Part shown: positions 49,601-53,775 of the stretch, in pieces
Layout: the number at the start of each line of letters is the position of its first letter
Position numbering within the stretch: position 1 is the first letter of the stretch
Origin: Antedon mediterranea
Lineage: Eukaryota; Echinodermata; Crinoidea; Comatulida; Antedonidae
Length of the DNA stretch: 64,000 nt
Assembly (NCBI RefSeq): GCF_964355755.1
Contig: NC_092672.1
Location: 34,654,501-34,718,500 of the forward strand
Direction: 5' to 3'
Made by a program: the position numbers and the translations under genes
Notes under the pieces: model-generated
What the model was told of the DNA's origin: nothing
Database searches by the model: none
Seen by the model: the letters and a program-made list of their open reading frames with translations, nothing else

Positions 49601-49811
49601 CCTTCTTGGCTCTAATTTTAAAAGCACATATGCGATAAAAGCAGGTTTATCCCCGATAGTCATATCACCATCCTCGCATTCATTAACTAGCTTAGTTAGG
49701 CCTAGACAAATTGATGAATTATATTGAACCATACTTAATTTTTAGATTATTTATTGGATCATTTGAACGATAATACGCTGTTCCAAAGTCCGATTCAACT
49801 TCTTCAACCAT
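10551..49811 (-). CDS. MKS1: Meckel syndrome type 1 protein (B9-domain transition-zone protein), 14 coding exons
   Basis: MKS1 works with B9D1, B9D2 and other MKS-complex proteins at the ciliary transition zone, where it gates entry of membrane proteins. The coding sequence is the reverse strand of join(10551..10615, 10979..11016, 14657..14716, 28246..28462, 30324..30507, 36224..36294, 44618..44723, 45137..45364, 46636..46678, 47905..48033, 48403..48503, 48691..48908, 49319..49443, 49735..49811). It totals 1,662 nt and encodes 553 residues (human about 559). All 13 introns are GT-AG and every junction keeps frame. The B9 domain covers about residues 308-470. Diagnostic stretches recalled from vertebrate MKS1 include SGVTQTC, LSLDSWKRYR, NTWRPV, LRRFFIGGS and LSRFGF. 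The N-terminus (AYYRSNDPINNLK) and C-terminus (ARKRMQAAR) also match. The start has A at -3 and G at +4. The long introns (8.3, 5.7 and 13.5 kb) are filled with repeats. Identity rests on remembered family sequence, not a database search. Confidence 0.95.
10979..11016 (-). CDS. MKS1: MKS1 coding exon 13 (38 nt)
   Basis: Residues 520-533. It encodes GGVSMQSSVQNVLE across its junctions, equal to the family's GFSQQSSIHNVLE. Acceptor TTTCCCAG, donor TTAG|GTACGT. The exon is tiny, but both splice sites and both flanking phases fit. Confidence 0.88.
11017..14656 (-). other. MKS1: MKS1 intron 12
   Basis: AT-rich. It contains a short tandem run of tgatttctttctgaaaagat at 11316-11400 and a faint RT-like stretch at 13440-13560 (see rejected items). 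No nested gene was seen. Confidence 0.7.
14657..14716 (-). CDS. MKS1: MKS1 coding exon 12 (60 nt)
   Basis: Residues 500-520. It reads QAFLDRASSKRKLGTFLDRL, aligning with the human [20 protein letters not shown] segment. Acceptor TTTTCAG, donor CTTGG|GTAAGG. It follows a 13.5-kb intron. Confidence 0.9.
14909..15046. mobile_element. TA-MITE, near full length (MKS1 intron 11)
   Basis: Left end aggtctgtctacactatc next to TA (14907-14908). Right end is diverged (gtgtagacgcagat). It lies 191 bp upstream of the exon 12 acceptor. Confidence 0.88.
15400..15770. repeat. Degenerate 120-130 bp tandem repeat, MKS1 intron 11
   Basis: Three copies marked by acctattcccaagttggtg, ttattatatctg and acacttaaaattaagttgtg. 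Confidence 0.75.
16554..16650. mobile_element. TA-MITE, internally deleted (MKS1 intron 11)
   Basis: Left end intact (aagctctgtctacactatta). The right half is shortened and ends in the adjoining 121-bp tandem duplication. Confidence 0.8.
16643..16886. repeat. Tandem duplication of about 121 bp, MKS1 intron 11
   Basis: Two almost identical copies starting ctagttcagatattaatcac. The left copy abuts the end of a short MITE, whose terminal actagttcag is part of the duplicated unit. Confidence 0.9.
17389..17478. mobile_element. TA-MITE left half (MKS1 intron 11)
   Basis: ctctgtcactatcaaacatt through ccatatttgagcaca; the right end is lost. Confidence 0.75.
19372..19500. mobile_element. TA-MITE remnant with variant core (MKS1 intron 11)
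   Basis: Carries gatgatgatgtcatatcact, then tcaatatagttttacagtga and gggttttgccaaaggc. The same variant core occurs inside the copy at 30564-30814. Confidence 0.65.
19774..23762. repeat. 4-kb minisatellite of 16-17 bp units in MKS1 intron 11
   Basis: About 240 head-to-tail copies of GGGGAACTCTTATTCAG and variants (GGGGCACTCTTATTCAG, GGGAGAACTCTTATTCA, GGGGCGCTCGTATTCAG, GGGGACACACTTATTCA). Variants toward the 3' side change TTCA to TTTA. No unit contains a stop in any forward frame, so the array gives overlapping open frames of over 450 codons that are not genes. A roughly 1.5-kb block is internally duplicated (see findings). Confidence 0.97.
24410..24515. mobile_element. TA-MITE, shortened (MKS1 intron 11)
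   Basis: Left end agctctgtctacactatcaa after TTA. Right half gtcacataaagtttgat-like but the end is diverged. Confidence 0.8.
25865..26115. repeat. Tandem duplication of about 135 bp, MKS1 intron 11
   Basis: Two copies sharing taattatgtttttaatgaag, ggtcatttactcacaccca and gacccactaaatcat. Confidence 0.85.
26930..27450. repeat. About 105-bp degenerate tandem array, MKS1 intron 11
   Basis: Four diverged units containing ggcctctatttggaggcagt, tgagagttcttaata and ggtgtttaaatag. Confidence 0.8.
28100..28238. mobile_element. TA-MITE at the MKS1 exon 11 donor
   Basis: Full length, with flanking TA at 28098-28099 and 28239-28240. On the MKS1 sense strand the intron reads GTAAG, then the TA duplication, then the MITE end AAGCTC. 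The insertion therefore begins at intron position +8. Confidence 0.92.
28246..28462 (-). CDS. MKS1: MKS1 coding exon 11 (B9 domain end)
   Basis: Residues 428-500. It contains NTWRPVDQTIQCKLRRFFIG, GSCELEDPTY and LSRFGFET. Acceptor TATACAG, donor AGCCA|GTAAGT. The last donor base (+6 T) belongs to the TA target site of a MITE inserted at 28100-28238. Confidence 0.96.
29578..29668. mobile_element. TA-MITE fragment with small palindrome (MKS1 intron 10)
   Basis: Starts aacctctgactacactatca, has an inserted perfect palindrome atggaggaaattcctccat, then atcaaactagtttgacaaaa. The right part is lost. Confidence 0.75.
29840..30060 (+). mobile_element. SINE-like element (MKS1 intron 10)
   Basis: A degenerate B box (gggttcaattc at 29885-29895) behind ccttggcctagagaccatta. 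It is followed by a G+C-rich body (ccacagcagccagcgcctac, cacactgggagactatcccc). Confidence 0.55.
30324..30507 (-). CDS. MKS1: MKS1 coding exon 10 (B9 domain)
   Basis: Residues 367-428. It contains VAYFGFPFEFELFF and EVLSLDSWKRYRTEGYG, both strongly conserved. Acceptor TTTACAG, donor CCAG|GTAAGA. A MITE (30564-30814) ends 56 bp upstream of the acceptor. Confidence 0.95.
30564..30814. mobile_element. TA-MITE, long variant (MKS1 intron 9)
   Basis: Both ends are present with flanking TA (30562-30563, 30815-30816). At 251 bp it is longer than usual because it holds a second core with cagtgttatccaatatgatg. It lies 56 bp from the exon 10 acceptor. Confidence 0.88.
31948..32109. mobile_element. TA-MITE (MKS1 intron 9)
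   Basis: Ends aagctctgtctacac and gtttgatagtgtaaacagag with flanking TA. The core atcactaccatatttggg is triplicated. Confidence 0.88.
32393..32975. repeat. About 32-34 bp tandem array, MKS1 intron 9
   Basis: Around 14 units of the type cagcccagaaaactatgatg followed by tcatacaaaatg; the first few are diverged. The inner part (32560-32960) is regular. Confidence 0.9.
34105..34385. repeat. Direct repeat, about 170 bp apart, MKS1 intron 9
   Basis: Two copies of acaaacactttattatcaca and caaagcaatagtgag plus about 100 following bases. Confidence 0.8.
34719..34859. mobile_element. TA-MITE, full length (MKS1 intron 9)
   Basis: Clear TA on both sides (34717-34718 and 34860-34861) and well preserved inverted ends. 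Confidence 0.92.
34880..34985. mobile_element. TA-MITE, left-truncated (MKS1 intron 9)
   Basis: Lies only 20 bp from the previous copy. Right end gtagacaaagctt is followed by TA; the left end is missing. Confidence 0.85.
36224..36294 (-). CDS. MKS1: MKS1 coding exon 9 (71 nt)
   Basis: Residues 343-366. It encodes NWSADPSQQISGVTQTCKTK followed by VIER; SGVTQTC is the family hallmark. Acceptor TTCTTAG, donor AGG|GTATGT. An in-frame earlier GTGATA could be a donor, but the chosen site gives the same spacing as human MKS1. The exon is isolated between introns of 8.3 and 5.7 kb. Confidence 0.92.
36559..36718. mobile_element. TA-MITE (MKS1 intron 8)
   Basis: Ends aagctgtctac and gtagacagagct with flanking TA (36557-36558, 36719-36720). 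It lies about 265 bp upstream of exon 9. Confidence 0.88.
37190..37520. repeat. About 56-bp degenerate minisatellite, MKS1 intron 8
   Basis: Six diverged units built on agccatggatggcaaaatgg and tgctcacccacaccat. Richer in G+C than the surrounding intron. The open frames in it are repeat products. Confidence 0.8.
39211..39252. mobile_element. TA-MITE right-end fragment (MKS1 intron 8)
   Basis: Only ctttttttgtcaaactaatt and gatagtgtagacagagg remain. Confidence 0.75.
40153..40356. mobile_element. hAT-like MITE (MKS1 intron 8)
   Basis: Starts CAGTGGCGTAAC and ends in the complement of CAGTGACATAATG. The interior (ggctaaacccagggtcccgg, cctccaacgttgg) matches the reverse complement of 6245-6442. 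CAGTGGCGTAA-type ends are typical of hAT elements; the 8-bp target duplication is no longer clear. Confidence 0.65.
41478..41752 (-). mobile_element. tRNA-derived SINE, head-truncated copy (MKS1 intron 8)
   Basis: Reverse-complement copy of the SINE at 62621-62936: ctgggtaacctcttgagtca, ccggggtaaccccctactcg, tctcgaaagatgtactaggt, ctcgaacccctgccgatg. The A-box end is missing. Confidence 0.88.
41780..42060. repeat. Tandem duplication of about 148 bp, MKS1 intron 8
   Basis: Two copies sharing aagtgttggtagaattaaaa, aatccagagaaatcataaac and attcacttaaataaacacat. Confidence 0.9.
42480..42579. mobile_element. Fragment with ttatatag(a)gcc tail (MKS1 intron 8)
   Basis: aataatgatgattatttatt, ttaggctttatatagagcc and agagcgcctaac resemble the tail of the element at 44165. 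The TTAA-flanked element sits between them and may have inserted into this repeat. Confidence 0.45.
42584..44156. mobile_element. 1.57-kb non-autonomous element with TTAA target sites (MKS1 intron 8)
   Basis: Left end AGGGGGGTTCCGGGTTTAAA and right-end complement AGGGGGATTCTGGGTTTAAA form inverted repeats of about 22 bp with two mismatches. Each is flanked by TTAA (42580-42583, 44157-44160). TTAA duplication is the mark of piggyBac-type transposition (inference). The interior is richer in G+C, with several taggcct words, and has no transposase frame. Confidence 0.8.
44165..44365 (-). mobile_element. Dispersed SINE-like element, copy 1 (MKS1 intron 8)
   Basis: Shares ttatatagcgcctaatacaa, ctccagcactttgaagctc, tatgagagctcgccgga and cacaggagctggagtg with the reverse complement of 51370-51545. 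Together the two copies define one family in opposite orientations. Confidence 0.75.
44618..44723 (-). CDS. MKS1: MKS1 coding exon 8 (B9 domain start)
   Basis: Residues 308-343. It reads LRLFVIGQIVSACDFDYDHL then YIHYFVDLPG, the first strands of the B9 domain. Acceptor TTCGTAG, donor GGAA|GTGAGT. Confidence 0.95.
45137..45364 (-). CDS. MKS1: MKS1 coding exon 7
   Basis: Residues 232-307, exactly 76 codons (phase 0-0). It contains VDTNGVISINPDF, the basic RERRMIRELYVRH helix and SSQVGSDFE, matching VDSNGVITVKPDF and SSLVGTDFE of the family. It lies just before the B9 domain. Confidence 0.95.
45705..45844. mobile_element. TA-MITE, full length (MKS1 intron 6)
   Basis: Ends agctctgtctacactatcaa and gtgtagacagaactt with flanking TA (45703-45704, 45845-45846). 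Confidence 0.92.
46368..46448. mobile_element. TA-MITE left half (MKS1 intron 6)
   Basis: aagcgctgtctacactataa to gtagtgatatatgacatca. It is followed by three copies of tcaactgcaagactt-type repeats at 46450-46520. Confidence 0.8.
46636..46678 (-). CDS. MKS1: MKS1 coding exon 6 (43 nt)
   Basis: Residues 217-231. It encodes DEPCSSDEYVLCTIK, the counterpart of the vertebrate KYEHVLCTLK. Acceptor GTCATAG, donor AAG|GTATGT. A MITE at 46734-46871 ends 55 bp upstream of the acceptor. Confidence 0.88.
46734..46871. mobile_element. TA-MITE, full length (MKS1 intron 5)
   Basis: TA at 46732-46733 and 46872-46873. It ends 55 bp upstream of the 43-nt exon 6 acceptor. Confidence 0.9.
47905..48033 (-). 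CDS. MKS1: MKS1 coding exon 5
   Basis: Residues 174-217. It contains SSHVINTPAQTMIIMATL, equal to the family's NNHVINTPLQTMHIMADL. Acceptor TTTTGTAG, donor GAAGA|GTAAGT. Confidence 0.93.
48180..48317. mobile_element. TA-MITE, full length (MKS1 intron 4)
   Basis: Left end diverged (gaggctgtctacattatcaa); right end gtagacagagct followed by TA. Confidence 0.88.
48403..48503 (-). CDS. MKS1: MKS1 coding exon 4
   Basis: Residues 141-174. It contains EIPSFLVEKMKNVKLRRLRR, matching the family's VPSFLVERMANVRRRR motif. Acceptor TATCTAG, donor AATGG|GTATGC. A palindromic MITE (48180-48317) sits 85 bp into the following intron. Confidence 0.92.
48691..48908 (-). CDS. MKS1: MKS1 coding exon 3
   Basis: Residues 68-140. 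It contains FKWQDKVFSHNEMVYY and YRVQLAEFEKNNRRQKRRLF, which align with the vertebrate GWQEKLFSQFEVDLYQ and YRQEILKLE segments. Acceptor ATTACAG, donor GAG|GTACAA. Confidence 0.92.
49319..49443 (-). CDS. MKS1: MKS1 coding exon 2 (Lys/Ala-rich linker)
   Basis: Residues 26-68. The acceptor TTTCAG completes the split AAA codon, and the exon ends GCGGGGG|GTAATA. After VKLKRVTGAG it is low complexity and basic (KPTKKSKKKQSAAAGG), unlike the corresponding vertebrate segment. The junctions support it, but the sequence is weakly conserved. Confidence 0.82.
49735..49811 (-). CDS. MKS1: MKS1 coding exon 1
   Basis: Residues 1-26 (two bases of codon 26). It opens with MVEEVESDFGTAYYRSNDP, the conserved N-terminal motif of the family. 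The donor is AA|GTATGG. The start codon lies in a CAAAATGG context. Confidence 0.9.
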
Positions 49812-50379
49812 TTTGTACTTATAAAACTGTAAATTCAATAAAAATATAACATGTTTTAAAAAAATCGGAAGGTTGCGGTAGAAACTGTAAACACTTGTTT
49901 TGGCAGGCCGCCCTCTTTAGTGTCACTTTTGTATTGCACCTAGGTGGCGCTAGACAGAACAAGATAAATAAAAATGTGGGAGTTTTAACTTTTGTTGGTC
50001 TTTACATAGTAAATTACTATTTAAGTTAATACATATAAGTACTGTAAATTTCAGAGTATTTAAAACATTGAAATAAGAAATAAAATGATTTTGATTAGCC
50101 CTAATTAATAAACTAGCTAGGCCTAGCCTAGCAAGCTAATATGGATGGAGGCTAGCTCCTATAGTAGAAGACTACTCTACTCTAGTTAGGCCTAGTAGTA
50201 CAGTCTATAAGTCGTAGAGCACAAATAGCCTAGCCTAGGCTAAATAAACTAAGGTAGGAACTAGGCCCTATCTACCCAGATTTCTACCACTAGACAGAGG
50301 CAGGGCTTAACAATAATAATAAGTATTCAATATTGACTGTTTATTTTTCCTTCAGATTTACCACTACTCAAACAGAAAG
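49812..50379. promoter_or_regulatory. Head-to-head MKS1/ZSWIM7 intergenic promoter
   Basis: 568 bp separate the MKS1 start codon (minus) from the ZSWIM7 start codon (plus), so one region must serve both genes. It holds the X-box candidate at 49872-49885 and a CTCF-like core at 49937-49950. A stretch rich in taggcctag words covers 50110-50280. A strong acceptor-like tract (tttttccttcag) ends at 50355. ZSWIM7 may therefore have a noncoding first exon spliced at 50356, with part of this interval being intron. No TATA box is evident. Confidence 0.7.
49872..49885. promoter_or_regulatory. Candidate RFX X-box
   Basis: GTTGCGGTAGAAAC matches 12 of 14 positions of the X-box consensus RYYNYYATRRNRAC bound by RFX factors. 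It lies 61 bp upstream of the MKS1 start codon, the usual distance for ciliary genes. RFX control of ciliary genes is established knowledge; binding here is inferred. Confidence 0.5.
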
Positions 50380-50452
50380 ATGAGTTTGTTGGATGAGGTT
50401 CACATGCAATTAATTTTACAAGTTAAAACTGCATATGAAAACCAGCAGTCAC
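50380..50452 (+). CDS. ZSWIM7: ZSWIM7 coding exon 1
   Basis: Residues 1-25 (one base of codon 25): MSLLDEVHMQLILQVKTAYE then NQQS. Donor CAC|GTAAGA. An acceptor-like tract 25 bp upstream of the ATG suggests a spliced 5' UTR. Confidence 0.85.
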
Positions 50453-52429
50453 GTAAGAAAATGTCATCTATTAAGTATTATAATGAAGAAAATACATAAT
50501 TCAGACTGGTTGTACTTGGTATGACTTGTCACTAAAATAAAACCTCTGCTGTGGAATGGTAGAAATGCAAAATCTAGAAATGTGTTTATTAATTACTGTG
50601 TAATCATATTCTATTTCAATGGACAGTTTGTTTACTAACAAAATTACTGGAACAAGAGATATTAAACAAAAACATTTTTTTTTACAGTGAGTGATCATTT
50701 ACTTTCTGCGTAAGTATTAAATTATACAATATTTATTAATAATGATTAATTACTAACTTGATGCAATTATTATTATTTATAAAACAAAGACTTTGCTGAT
50801 TTTGTTTTTTCATAATTGTTAATCTTCAATTTGTAAAGATCATTGACATAACATTTAACAATCATTTTTGTCTGATTTCAGTTTGAACTTTGTTCAACAG
50901 CGCCCTCTTTTGCAAGCGTTTGATCTAGTTGACAGAAAAAATGTAACTCGAGTCAGTTGCCCTGCTGGTCGAACAGTCTTTCAGGTAGATATTTTATTTG
51001 TGATGATTCAGAATCAAAGTTGTTTTAATGTTGTCAATTTGTCCAAAATGATTGTCCAGCGACAAAAAAGTTTTAGATACTCATGTTTGTTAACAGAATC
51101 AAAGCTTGCACCTGGACATATAATCTTAGCTCATCGAAAAAATCGAAAGAGCTGCTGGTTCGACTGTGTAGGGAAAAATGCTCTCGCATACCAATGTTTT
51201 ATTTACTATTATTTTCATAGGTTTGTGGGAGTTCTGGTAAACTGTACACCTGTTTCAGTTCTTCAACTTTCTGTTCATGCCCAGCTTATGTATTTTCAGG
51301 TAAGAATATTACAGGATTTAGTCAGAGATAACATAAAGTCTTATTTTGGTAGGATAGACAGATGCCTTTTTCACTCAAGCTCCTGTGAATAGTGTTCCGG
51401 CGAGCTCTCATATGAGAGCTTCAAAGTGCTGGAGAACGGAGTGGTGTAAATGATTCCTCTGCTTTTTAAAAAAATGTTTGGTTATCTTAGGATATTTTAT
51501 GGATCATTGTATTAGGTGCTATATAAGACTATGATTATTATATTTATTCTAACATATAACTTTATTGGCCTCGTGTATTTTGAGTGATCTTAAAACTGCT
51601 AAATATGCAATTTCTCCCAATTGTTTTGGATATACCAAAAACACACTACTGATACTACATACATTGACCACTTGGGTTCTACTACTGATGCTATGGATTT
51701 AGTTAAATAGAGCCCTCTATGTTTCGGATGTATTTTGTAAGTAGTGGAGCTGTAGCTTGGTGGTTAAAGTGCTTGCCTTCTAATACCAGTGTTCAATCCT
51801 GACCTAGTGCCAGACTCTTTCAACTCCACTCCCTAGCATCAAATGAGACTTAGTTTATAAGCACGTTAATTATAGAATAGTTTATTCATCCTGTAATTGG
51901 CGAGTTTGTGCTCACTGTTGGATGCGTATGAAAAAAAAAAGTATAGCTGCCTCATTCAAATAGAATGGAAGCTTGTAAAATACCTTAATAAATTAATTTG
52001 AATTTATTTCTTTCAGTGTTAAAAAGAAAAGACGTCTCATTGGTAAGTACTTTTAAATATCTTAAATGATTTTATAAACATAAATGTTAATACATTTCTG
52101 CCAAATACAAGAATTGTTCTCACTATTTGCTTGATCACGTTGCTTAGTAAACTTACTAAACTAGTTTGACAAAAAAGGTGTGATGTGCCCAAATATGCTA
52201 GTTATATGACATCATCATGTCCATATATGGGCACATCACATTTTGTGGTCACATAAAGGTTGATAGTGTAGACAGAGCTTTACCAGATGTTGCACATTTT
52301 TATTTTAACACACAGTGTAAACATGTGTTGGCTGTTCAGTTAAGCTGCGCAATGGGTGTGTGCAAGGAACTGAATGTGTCGGACGAAGAAATGACTCAAT
52401 TGTTGCTCTCAAACTTGTCAACAAGTTGA
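50380..52429 (+). CDS. ZSWIM7: SWIM-type zinc finger protein 7 (SWS1 homologue), six coding exons
   Basis: ZSWIM7 pairs with SWSAP1 in the metazoan Shu complex, which promotes RAD51 filament formation and homologous recombination. The coding sequence is join(50380..50452, 50688..50709, 50882..50984, 51221..51299, 52017..52042, 52316..52429). It totals 417 nt and encodes 138 residues (human 140). All introns are GT-AG and in frame. LQAFDLVDRKNVTRVSCPAG matches the family's ALDLVDRQSITLISSPSG. The SWIM motif is complete: C84-x-C86, 15 residues, then C102-x-H104 (SLCKHVLAVQLS). Residues 110-138 (CKELNVSDEEMTQLLL) match the family C-terminus. The gene is divergent from MKS1 and convergent with the b561 gene at 53.6 kb. 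The start has A at -3. Identification uses remembered family sequence. Confidence 0.94.
50688..50709 (+). CDS. ZSWIM7: ZSWIM7 microexon 2 (22 nt)
   Basis: Encodes the LSDHLLSA part, matching the family's PDEYLLSL. Acceptor TTTTACAG, donor TGC|GTAAGT. At 22 nt it is recognisable only because it restores both phases. Confidence 0.85.
50882..50984 (+). CDS. ZSWIM7: ZSWIM7 coding exon 3
   Basis: Residues 32-66, from LNFVQQRPLLQAFDLVDRKN to PAGRTVFQ. Acceptor GATTTCAG, donor CAG|GTAGAT. The longer open frame running past 50984 is intron. Confidence 0.93.
51221..51299 (+). CDS. ZSWIM7: ZSWIM7 coding exon 4 (first SWIM cysteines)
   Basis: Residues 67-92: GSSGKLYTCFSSSTFCSCPA then YVFS. It supplies C84-x-C86 of the zinc-binding SWIM motif. 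Acceptor TTTCATAG, donor TCAG|GTAAGA. Confidence 0.93.
51370..51545 (+). mobile_element. Dispersed SINE-like element, copy 2 (ZSWIM7 intron 4)
   Basis: Plus-strand counterpart of 44165-44365: aagctcctgtgaatagtgtt, ccggcgagctctcatatgag, attaggtgctatataagac. The 3' gctatata tail resembles the conserved ends of many invertebrate SINEs. Confidence 0.75.
51743..51941 (+). mobile_element. tRNA-derived SINE in ZSWIM7 intron 4
   Basis: A box TAGCTTGGTGG (51753-51763) and B box GTTCAATCC (51791-51799) at tRNA spacing. A body of about 130 bp follows and ends in an A-tract (51931-51940). The body (tcctgtaattggcgagtttg) differs from the other SINEs. Confidence 0.8.
52017..52042 (+). CDS. ZSWIM7: ZSWIM7 microexon 5 (26 nt)
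   Basis: Encodes VLKRKDVSL, matching the family's VLRKSDSIL between the two halves of the SWIM motif. Acceptor TTTCTTTCAG, donor TTG|GTAAGT. Confidence 0.88.
52146..52280. mobile_element. TA-MITE in ZSWIM7 intron 5
   Basis: Right end gtgtagacagagctt followed by TA (52281-52282). Left end truncated. It occupies most of the 273-bp intron and ends 33 bp before the exon 6 acceptor. Confidence 0.9.
52316..52429 (+). CDS. ZSWIM7: ZSWIM7 terminal coding exon 6
   Basis: Residues 102-138 plus stop, beginning CKHVLAVQLSCAMGVCKELN. It supplies C102 and H104 of the SWIM motif. Acceptor AACACACAG. A MITE ends 33 bp upstream of the exon. Confidence 0.93.
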   Translation, partial: CKHVLAVQLSCAMGVCKELNVSDEEMTQLLLSNLSTS

Positions 52430-53606
52430 GAAACTGGGAATTTGTTTCTGAAACAATGTTTGTTAATTGTGGGATTACACGAACTTTTGCAATCAATGTT
52501 GATATACAGTATATGAAATAATGTATTTTTAACTATGAAAATACTTTAGTATTTTTGAAAATGTATTTGTTGATAAACACAAATTGTCACGCATAAACAT
52601 AACAAGTTAAAAAAGTTGCGAAACATGGAATTTGTGTTGTTGCATATGAACATGCTCTTTCTGAAACAATGTTTGTTGATTAAAGGAGGACACAAACTGT
52701 CGCACATAAATGCTACAAGTTAAGAAAGTTGAGATACAGTACATGGAATTTTTGTTTTTTCTATGAAAAATAGTACAGTATTTGTAAAAACGTGTTTGTT
52801 GATTAAGAGAGAACACAAACTGTCACGCATAAACGCTACAAGTTAAGAAAGTTGAGATACAGTACATGGAATTTTTGTTTTTCCTATGAAAAATAGTATT
52901 TGTAAAAACGTGTTTGTTGATTAAGAGAGAACACAAACTGTCGCGCATAAATGCTTCTACAAGTTAAGAGAGTTGATATACTGTACAGTACATGGGATTT
53001 TTGTTTTTCCTATGAAAACAGTATTTCTGAGAACGTGTTTGTTGATTAAACAAAGACACAAAATGTTAAGATGTGGCTCAACAATCCATTTTTTTAGGAA
53101 ACGCACAAAAAACACATAATTCCAACTTTCTTTGTAAAGTATTAAGTCGATAACTTTATACAAAATTAACAGAACAAAAAGAAATAAACAATTTACCAAT
53201 ACAACAACATTTTTAATTTAGTAAAACAGATTTTAATCTATTGGTTTCAACATATGTTGGAATAGTTTACTTTTAGAAAATTATTTAAATTACAAATATT
53301 CCAAAATAAGCTATGTTATGAATGATTAACATATAAATTTGGAGTATCTTTCTATATTGTAATAAATGCTAATATAAATAGTTTATACAGTCATGTATTT
53401 AAATGACTTTGATTGCCATTTTGGTATGTAGACCTTTCCACAAATCTCTAGATTCTGTTATCTTTTTTACAAGAGCGCCACCATTAGATGTCCGATTACA
53501 GCTTAAGTACATGTATGAGGCGCCATGTGTGCCAACATGTTTTACGAATAATTAAGCCGAATCGACGTCTAGAAACTAGACTATGTAGCATGGTGTTACG
53601 GCGCCT
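52430..53606. other. Convergent ZSWIM7 / CYB561-B 3' interval
   Basis: 1.18 kb between two stop codons on opposite strands. The 118-bp minisatellite fills its left half. Plus-strand AATAAA words at 53183-53188 and 53361-53366 could end ZSWIM7. No AATAAA was seen for CYB561-B within 400 nt of its stop. Confidence 0.4.
52560..53065. repeat. About 118-bp minisatellite downstream of ZSWIM7
   Basis: Four to five diverged units marked by gttgattaagagagaacaca and cgcataaatgctacaagtta. It starts about 130 bp after the ZSWIM7 stop and probably lies in or near its 3' UTR. Confidence 0.8.
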
Positions 53607-53775
53607 TTATTTGGCGTGTAAATCCATTTGAATGGAATCTTCTTCGTGAGATAGTTTTGCTGGCTTGTAGTCCTCCTTCAGTAAAATAAACAGGATACAC
53701 ACACAGAATAACAAGACACAAAAACCAAACATGTTGGCAACAATTAATCCTGCTGGGAATGTATCCGGCTTTACT
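53607..53775 (-). CDS. CYB561-B terminal coding exon 4
   Basis: Residues 188-243 plus TAA. It reads VKPDTFPAGLIVANMFGFCV, then TM6 and a short hydrophilic tail ending in MDLHAK. The acceptor TTTTTAG|AGTA is chosen because the next AG two bases on breaks the frame. Confidence 0.88.

Noticed and set aside
50868-51392. 174-codon open frame covering ZSWIM7 exons 3 and 4
   Set aside because: It reads through intron 3 in frame. The conserved parts end at a GT donor (50985) and restart at an AG acceptor (51220), and the intervening residues have no family match.
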